Source: Acidovorax sp. GW101-3H11 | Lineage (GTDB): Bacteria > Pseudomonadota > Gammaproteobacteria > Burkholderiales > Burkholderiaceae_C | Direction of reading: 5' to 3' | NCBI RefSeq assembly: GCF_001633105.1 | Contig: NZ_LUKZ01000009.1 | Coordinates: 1-48,302, forward strand | DNA length: 48,302 nucleotides | Part shown: positions 44,630 through 48,302 of the stretch, in pieces | Layout of the letters: every line of letters starts with the position of its first letter | Position numbering within the stretch: position 1 is the stretch's first letter | Made by a program: the position numbers and the translations under genes | The notes under the pieces: generated by a model | The model's database searches: none | Told to the model about the DNA's origin: nothing | Seen by the model: only the letters and a program-made list of their open reading frames with translations

Positions 44630-46312
44630 TCAGGCCTTGCGCAGTTCCCTGCGCAAGATCTTGCCCACATTGCTCTTGGGCAGCTCGTCGCGGAACTCGA
44701 TGTACTTGGGGCGCTTGTAGCCCGTGAGGTTCTGGTGGCAGTAGTTGGCTACCTCGTCCTCGGTCAGGGCCGGGTCGTTCTTGATGATGAACACCTTGAT
44801 GGCCTCGCCCTGTTTCTCGTCGGGCACGCCAATCGCCGCGCATTCGACCACGCCGGGGCACAGGCTGATGACCTGCTCCAGCTCGTTGGGGAACACGTTG
44901 AAGCCGCTCACCAAAATCATGTCCTTCTTGCGGTCGATGATGCGGGTGTAGCCCTGCGGGTCCATGATGCCGATGTCGCCCGTGCGCATGAATCCATCGG
45001 GCGTGAAGGCCTTGGCGTTCTCTTCGGGCTGGTTGTAGTAGCCCACCATCACGTTGGGGCCGCGGATGCAGATCTCGCCCGACTCGCCCTGGGGCAGGCT
45101 GTTGCCGTCGTCGTCCTTGATGGCGATGTCGATGCCCGGCAGCGGCAGGCCGATGTTGCCGCTGAAGGTGGTGCTGATCACCGGGTTGTTGGTGCCGATG
45201 GCACAGGTCTCGCTCATGCCCCAGCCTTCGATCATGGTGCTGCCGGTCACCTTTTGCCACTGCTTGGCCGTGCCCTCGCTGGCCGCCATGCCCCCGGCCT
45301 GCGACACGCACAGGTGAGAGAAATCCAGCGTCTTGAACTGCGGGTTTTGCAGCAGCGCGTTGAACAGCGTGTTCACCGCAGGCAGCATGTGGAAGGGGCG
45401 CTTCTTGAGTTCGGCCACGAACTTGGGAATGTCGCGCGGGTTGGGGATCAGCGTGAGGCTGGAGCCCTGGCGGATGGCCAGCAGGCACAGCGTGAGCGCG
45501 AAGATGTGGTACAGCGGCAGCGCGGCAATGCTGTTGGCCTTGGAGAGGTCGCCCACCTTGGACAGCGCGGGCGTGAACCACGCCTCGGCCTGCAGCGTGG
45601 CGGCCACGATGTTGCGGTGGGTCAGCACGGCGCCCTTCGACAGGCCCGTGGTGCCGCCCGTGTATTGCAAAAACGCAATCGAATCCAGCGTGGCCTGGCT
45701 GGGCGCGAGCGACTTGTGTTCGCCCACCGACAGCGCCTTCTTGAACGTGACCACCTTGCGGCCGCCCGTCAGCGGCAGGTCATACGCAGGCACCATCTTG
45801 GCGAGGTGGCGCACAGCAAAGGTGATCCATTGGCCAAACCAGAAGCCCAGCAGGTCGCCCATGGAGGCCATCACCACATGCTTGACGGCCGTGTGGTCAA
45901 TGACATCGGCCAGCGTGTGGGCAAAGTTCTCCAGGATCACGATGGCCGTGGCACCCGAGTCCTTGAGCTGGTGCTCCAGCTCGCGCGCGGTGTACAGCGG
46001 GTTCACGTTCACGCAGGTGTAGCCTGCGCGCAGCACGGCGGCCATGGTCACGCCGAACTGCGGGATGTTGGGCAGCATGATGGCCACGCGCGCACCGGGC
46101 TCCAGGCCCAGGCTTTGCAGATAGGCGCCCAAAGCGGCCGAGCGGCGTTCCAGCTCGCCATAGGTCATCCACTGGTCCATGCAGACCGAGAACGGGCTCT
46201 TTGCGTGTTTGCGGAACGACTCTTCCAGCAGGTGGGCCACAGAGCGGTATTGTTCGGGCTTCACGTCATGCGGGACGCCCGGGGGGTAGCTCTTGAGCCA
46301 GATCTTTTCCAT
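44630..46312 (-). CDS. fadD: Long-chain fatty acid-CoA ligase FadD
   Basis: The enzyme activates fatty acids to acyl-CoA with ATP at the inner membrane. The 560-residue protein starts MEKIWLKSYPPGVPHDVKPE. The AMP-binding signature is FLQYTGGTTGLSKGAVLTH; further motifs are EGWGMSETCAIGTNNPV (A5), WIHAHGRHR-equivalent FMRTGDIGIMDPQGYTRI (A7-A8) and IDRKKDMILVSGFNVFP (A8), with KSNVGKILRREL holding the adenylating lysine. The ATG at 46312 has AAGGA about 10 bp upstream. It stands alone with its own terminator. Confidence 0.94.
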   Translation of the reverse strand: MEKIWLKSYPPGVPHDVKPEQYRSVAHLLEESFRKHAKSPFSVCMDQWMTYGELERRSAALGAYLQSLGLEPGARVAIMLPNIPQFGVTMAAVLRAGYTCVNVNPLYTARELEHQLKDSGATAIVILENFAHTLADVIDHTAVKHVVMASMGDLLGFWFGQWITFAVRHLAKMVPAYDLPLTGGRKVVTFKKALSVGEHKSLAPSQATLDSIAFLQYTGGTTGLSKGAVLTHRNIVAATLQAEAWFTPALSKVGDLSKANSIAALPLYHIFALTLCLLAIRQGSSLTLIPNPRDIPKFVAELKKRPFHMLPAVNTLFNALLQNPQFKTLDFSHLCVSQAGGMAASEGTAKQWQKVTGSTMIEGWGMSETCAIGTNNPVISTTFSGNIGLPLPGIDIAIKDDDGNSLPQGESGEICIRGPNVMVGYYNQPEENAKAFTPDGFMRTGDIGIMDPQGYTRIIDRKKDMILVSGFNVFPNELEQVISLCPGVVECAAIGVPDEKQGEAIKVFIIKNDPALTEDEVANYCHQNLTGYKRPKYIEFRDELPKSNVGKILRRELRKA

Positions 46313-46394
46313 GCGCGTGTTTCCTTCGGTGCCAAATGCCACTAAATGCCATTGATAGGTGGGCACAGATTGTGGAAGGCGGGGGCGCAACGGG

Positions 46395-47141
46395 CTATCG
46401 GGCTTGTCCTAGTGTGTGGTTAAGCTGGGTCTCGCAGGTGACAGGGTCGGCATCGAAGAGCAAATCCATCAGCGCCCGCTCGCGCTGCTCGATGGTGGCC
46501 AGAAACTGCTCCACCCCACCGCGCTGGCGCGCAAGCTGGCCGAAGGTGTCGAACCCGGCCTCCAGAAACTTCTGCAGCGCGCCCATGCCCGCTGCGTTGG
46601 CCGGGCCGCGCATCATGCGCAGCATCATCCGCAGACCGGGTGTGCGGGTGAGGCGCGCCAGGTCGGTGCCCATGGCCAGCACGCGCTGCAGTTGCTGCTG
46701 GCGCGCGTGGCGCTGGCCCACAGCGCGCCACGCGGCGGTGTAGAGGGCGGCGTCGTTGGCCGCGTCGGCCCCTTCATGCGCAAGCCAAGCGCGGCCCATG
46801 TCCTGGTCCAGTTCTTCGGTCTGCGCATGCAGCACGGCCAGGGCCACGGCGGTGTTCACGACCGGCTGGGGAAATATGGTCTGCAGTGTGCCCGCGATGC
46901 GGCCAAACTGCTGGTCGCGGTCGGTGTAGTCGGTATCGCTGTAGAGCTCTTCCAGAAAGAACCGTGCTGCGGGTCCGAACGCGGGCGATGCCATCAGGTC
47001 GGCATAGGTGCCGCGAAAGCGCTGTGCCTGGAATGTCTTGACGCTGCCCACCGCCGCCCCCAGCGCCGGGTCGCCCGTGCGGTGCAGGCGCAGGGCGGTC
47101 ACGTCGGCAATGGCATCGCGGATGGTCTGGGCGGCATCCAT
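46395..47141 (-). CDS. FFLEELY-motif protein of unknown function
   Basis: A 248-residue, mostly helical soluble protein starting MDAAQTIRDAIADVTALRLH. It contains ARFFLEELYSDTDYTDRDQQ, the motif that names the family. The middle is Ala/Arg-rich helices, and MMLRMMRGPANAAGMGALQK follows further on. No enzymatic motif is apparent. The ATG at 47141 has AAAGGA upstream. It is divergent from the hydrolase gene. Confidence 0.75.
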   Translation of the reverse strand: MDAAQTIRDAIADVTALRLHRTGDPALGAAVGSVKTFQAQRFRGTYADLMASPAFGPAARFFLEELYSDTDYTDRDQQFGRIAGTLQTIFPQPVVNTAVALAVLHAQTEELDQDMGRAWLAHEGADAANDAALYTAAWRAVGQRHARQQQLQRVLAMGTDLARLTRTPGLRMMLRMMRGPANAAGMGALQKFLEAGFDTFGQLARQRGGVEQFLATIEQRERALMDLLFDADPVTCETQLNHTLGQAR

Positions 47142-47248
47142 GGGGCGGGGTCCTTTCAGCGTTCTGCGGGGTGCGGTGGCGGTGCTGTGGCCAGACCGCA
47201 CAATGTGCTGGTCGATTACAACATTGGCCCATCGTCACCACCACCATC

Positions 47249-48145
47249 ATGATCGCGCGCTGGCAACGAATCCTTCTCCTGTGCATCCTGCTGGCCATGG
47301 CCGCCTGGCTGGTGTGGCAATGGCCCCATTCACCCTGGCGTGCCGTGCTGGGGGCCTTGGTACCGCTGTGTCTGTACCTGGTGGTGATGGCGGTGGAGTT
47401 TGTGCTGATGCACATCACCAACCGCACTGAAGCGGCGCCGCGCGCCCGCCTGTCGCAGGTGGTGGGTGCCTGGTGGGCCGAGGTGTGGGTGGCGTTGATG
47501 GTCTTCTGCTGGCGCCAGCCGTTTCGCCACCAGTCCGTGCCCGACTGGCTGCCTGCCCAGCCGACGGGAAAGCGTGGCGTGGTGCTGGTGCACGGCTTCA
47601 TGTGCAACCGGGGCTTGTGGTTGCCGTGGTTTGCGCCCTTGCAGGCGCGGGGGCATGCCTATGTGGCGGTGAATCTGGAGCCGGTGATGGGCTCGATTGA
47701 CGCGTATGCGGACAGCATCGAAGACGCTGTGCGCAAGGTGACGGCGGCCACGGGGCAGGCACCTGTGTTGTTGTGCCACAGCATGGGGGGCTTGGCGGTG
47801 CGGGCATGGCTGCGGGCGCACCAGGCGGATGGGCGGGTGCACCGGGTGTTGACGCTGGGCACGCCGCATGGGGGCACGTGGCTGGGGCGTTTCAGTCGTG
47901 CGGTGAATGGGCGGCAGATGAGCTTGGCGGGGGATTGGGTGGTGGCGTTGCAGCGGGCGGAGCCTGCGGGGCGGGCTGCGTTGTTTACCTGCTGGTATTC
48001 GAACTGCGACAACATCGTGTTCCCGGCGACCACGGCGGCGTTGGCGGGGGCTGAGCTCCGGTTAGTGGAAGGGGTGGCGCATGTGCAGATGGCGTTTGAT
48101 CCTGCGGTGGTGCGAGAGTGTCTGGATGAGATTGGACGAGGGTAA
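47249..48145 (+). CDS. Membrane-anchored alpha/beta hydrolase, lipase-like
   Basis: A 298-residue protein with two N-terminal hydrophobic helices (about residues 7-22 and 31-50), then an alpha/beta hydrolase domain. VVLVHGFMCNRGLW supplies the oxyanion HG motif, LLCHSMGGLAVRAW the nucleophile Ser in the C/G-HSMGG elbow, and VEGVAHVQMAF the likely catalytic His. The layout fits triacylglycerol-lipase/EstA-type esterases. The substrate is unknown. The ATG at 47249 is preferred because the anchor helix starts there. Confidence 0.8.
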   Translation: MIARWQRILLLCILLAMAAWLVWQWPHSPWRAVLGALVPLCLYLVVMAVEFVLMHITNRTEAAPRARLSQVVGAWWAEVWVALMVFCWRQPFRHQSVPDWLPAQPTGKRGVVLVHGFMCNRGLWLPWFAPLQARGHAYVAVNLEPVMGSIDAYADSIEDAVRKVTAATGQAPVLLCHSMGGLAVRAWLRAHQADGRVHRVLTLGTPHGGTWLGRFSRAVNGRQMSLAGDWVVALQRAEPAGRAALFTCWYSNCDNIVFPATTAALAGAELRLVEGVAHVQMAFDPAVVRECLDEIGRG

Positions 48146-48249
48146 TTTGGGTCGGCGGTTTAAACAACGAAGTGCACGCAGCCCAAAGGTAGGCCCAGAC
48201 AAGTAAGTGAAGATGACTTGTGTGACCTGCCAGTCAACCCAAGTGCACC

Positions 48250-48302
48250 ATGAACTACACCCATCTGAGCCAAAGCGAACGTTACCAAATCCAATGCCTG
48301 CG
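48250..48302 (+). CDS. IS30-family transposase, N-terminal fragment (runs off the window)
   Basis: The frame encodes MNYTHLSQSERYQIQCLR, the usual N-terminus of IS30-family transposases (start of the helix-turn-helix domain). The catalytic DDE part is outside the window. The 104 bp before it, after the hydrolase stop, probably contain the left inverted repeat of the element, but its boundary cannot be fixed from one end. Confidence 0.85.
   Translation, partial: MNYTHLSQSERYQIQCL

Overview
The window looks like a GC-rich betaproteobacterial chromosome. Family resemblance of the housekeeping genes (ttcA, folB, trxC, cca, slt, a ribose operon, fadD) and a dispersed short palindromic repeat point to Comamonadaceae, probably Acidovorax-like; this is an inference from protein families, not a database hit.

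Layout. (1) 1-148: 3' end of an IS3-family element. (2) 153-10514: one very long type I-F CRISPR array, 173 repeats and 172 spacers by my count, read from the minus strand. (3) 10515-10654: leader, with two perfect IHF-consensus sites, a palindrome between them and a boxA-like motif. (4) 10655-19706: a complete I-F cas set on the minus strand in the order cas1, cas2-3, cas8f (csy1), cas5f (csy2), cas7f (csy3), cas6f (csy4). (5) 19791-26306: D-threonine aldolase-like enzyme, histidine phosphatase, DUF4136 lipoprotein, ttcA, folB, a short-chain reductase, then (plus strand) a MidA-like methyltransferase, DUF2905 and trxC. (6) 26319-30213: a bufferin-type operon (DUF2282, DUF692, DUF2063, DoxX) divergent from an ECF sigma factor and an NrsF-like anti-sigma factor, with matching ECF promoters facing both ways. 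(7) 30242-38071: cca, NIPSNAP, glutathione transferase, 5-formyl-THF cyclo-ligase, lytic transglycosylase, small unknowns and a metallo-beta-lactamase-fold protein. (8) 38172-44481: ribose operon rbsB-rbsA-rbsC-rbsR-rbsK-rbsD behind two tandem LacI-type operators; rbsA carries a frameshift. (9) 44556-48302: fadD, an FFLEELY protein, a membrane-anchored lipase-like hydrolase and the start of an IS30-family transposase.

The most notable element is the 369-bp gap between cas2-3 and csy1. On the plus strand it holds a two-repeat degenerate mini-CRISPR (15113-15193) behind an extended -10 promoter. Its spacer matches a CC-PAM site only about 80 bp away (15038-15064). Most mismatches fall at positions 6, 12, 18 and 24, the crRNA bases that Cascade flips out. 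The target covers the -35 hexamer of a promoter pointing at csy1. Downstream of that promoter are a 13-bp 5' hairpin, a doubled Shine-Dalgarno and an 11-codon ORF with tandem rare TTA codons, closed by hairpins. This has the architecture of a CreTA RNA toxin-antitoxin guard, or a CreR-type autorepressor, in a type I-F system.

How it fits together: Cas6f would process the long array and the mini-CRISPR RNA. The Csy complex loaded with the mini-CRISPR RNA would sit on the promoter in front of csy1, either silencing a small toxin (addicting the cell to Cascade) or limiting Cascade expression. The IHF sites and palindrome in the leader fit ongoing Cas1/Cas2-3 acquisition, which the very long array and duplicated or tiled spacers also suggest.
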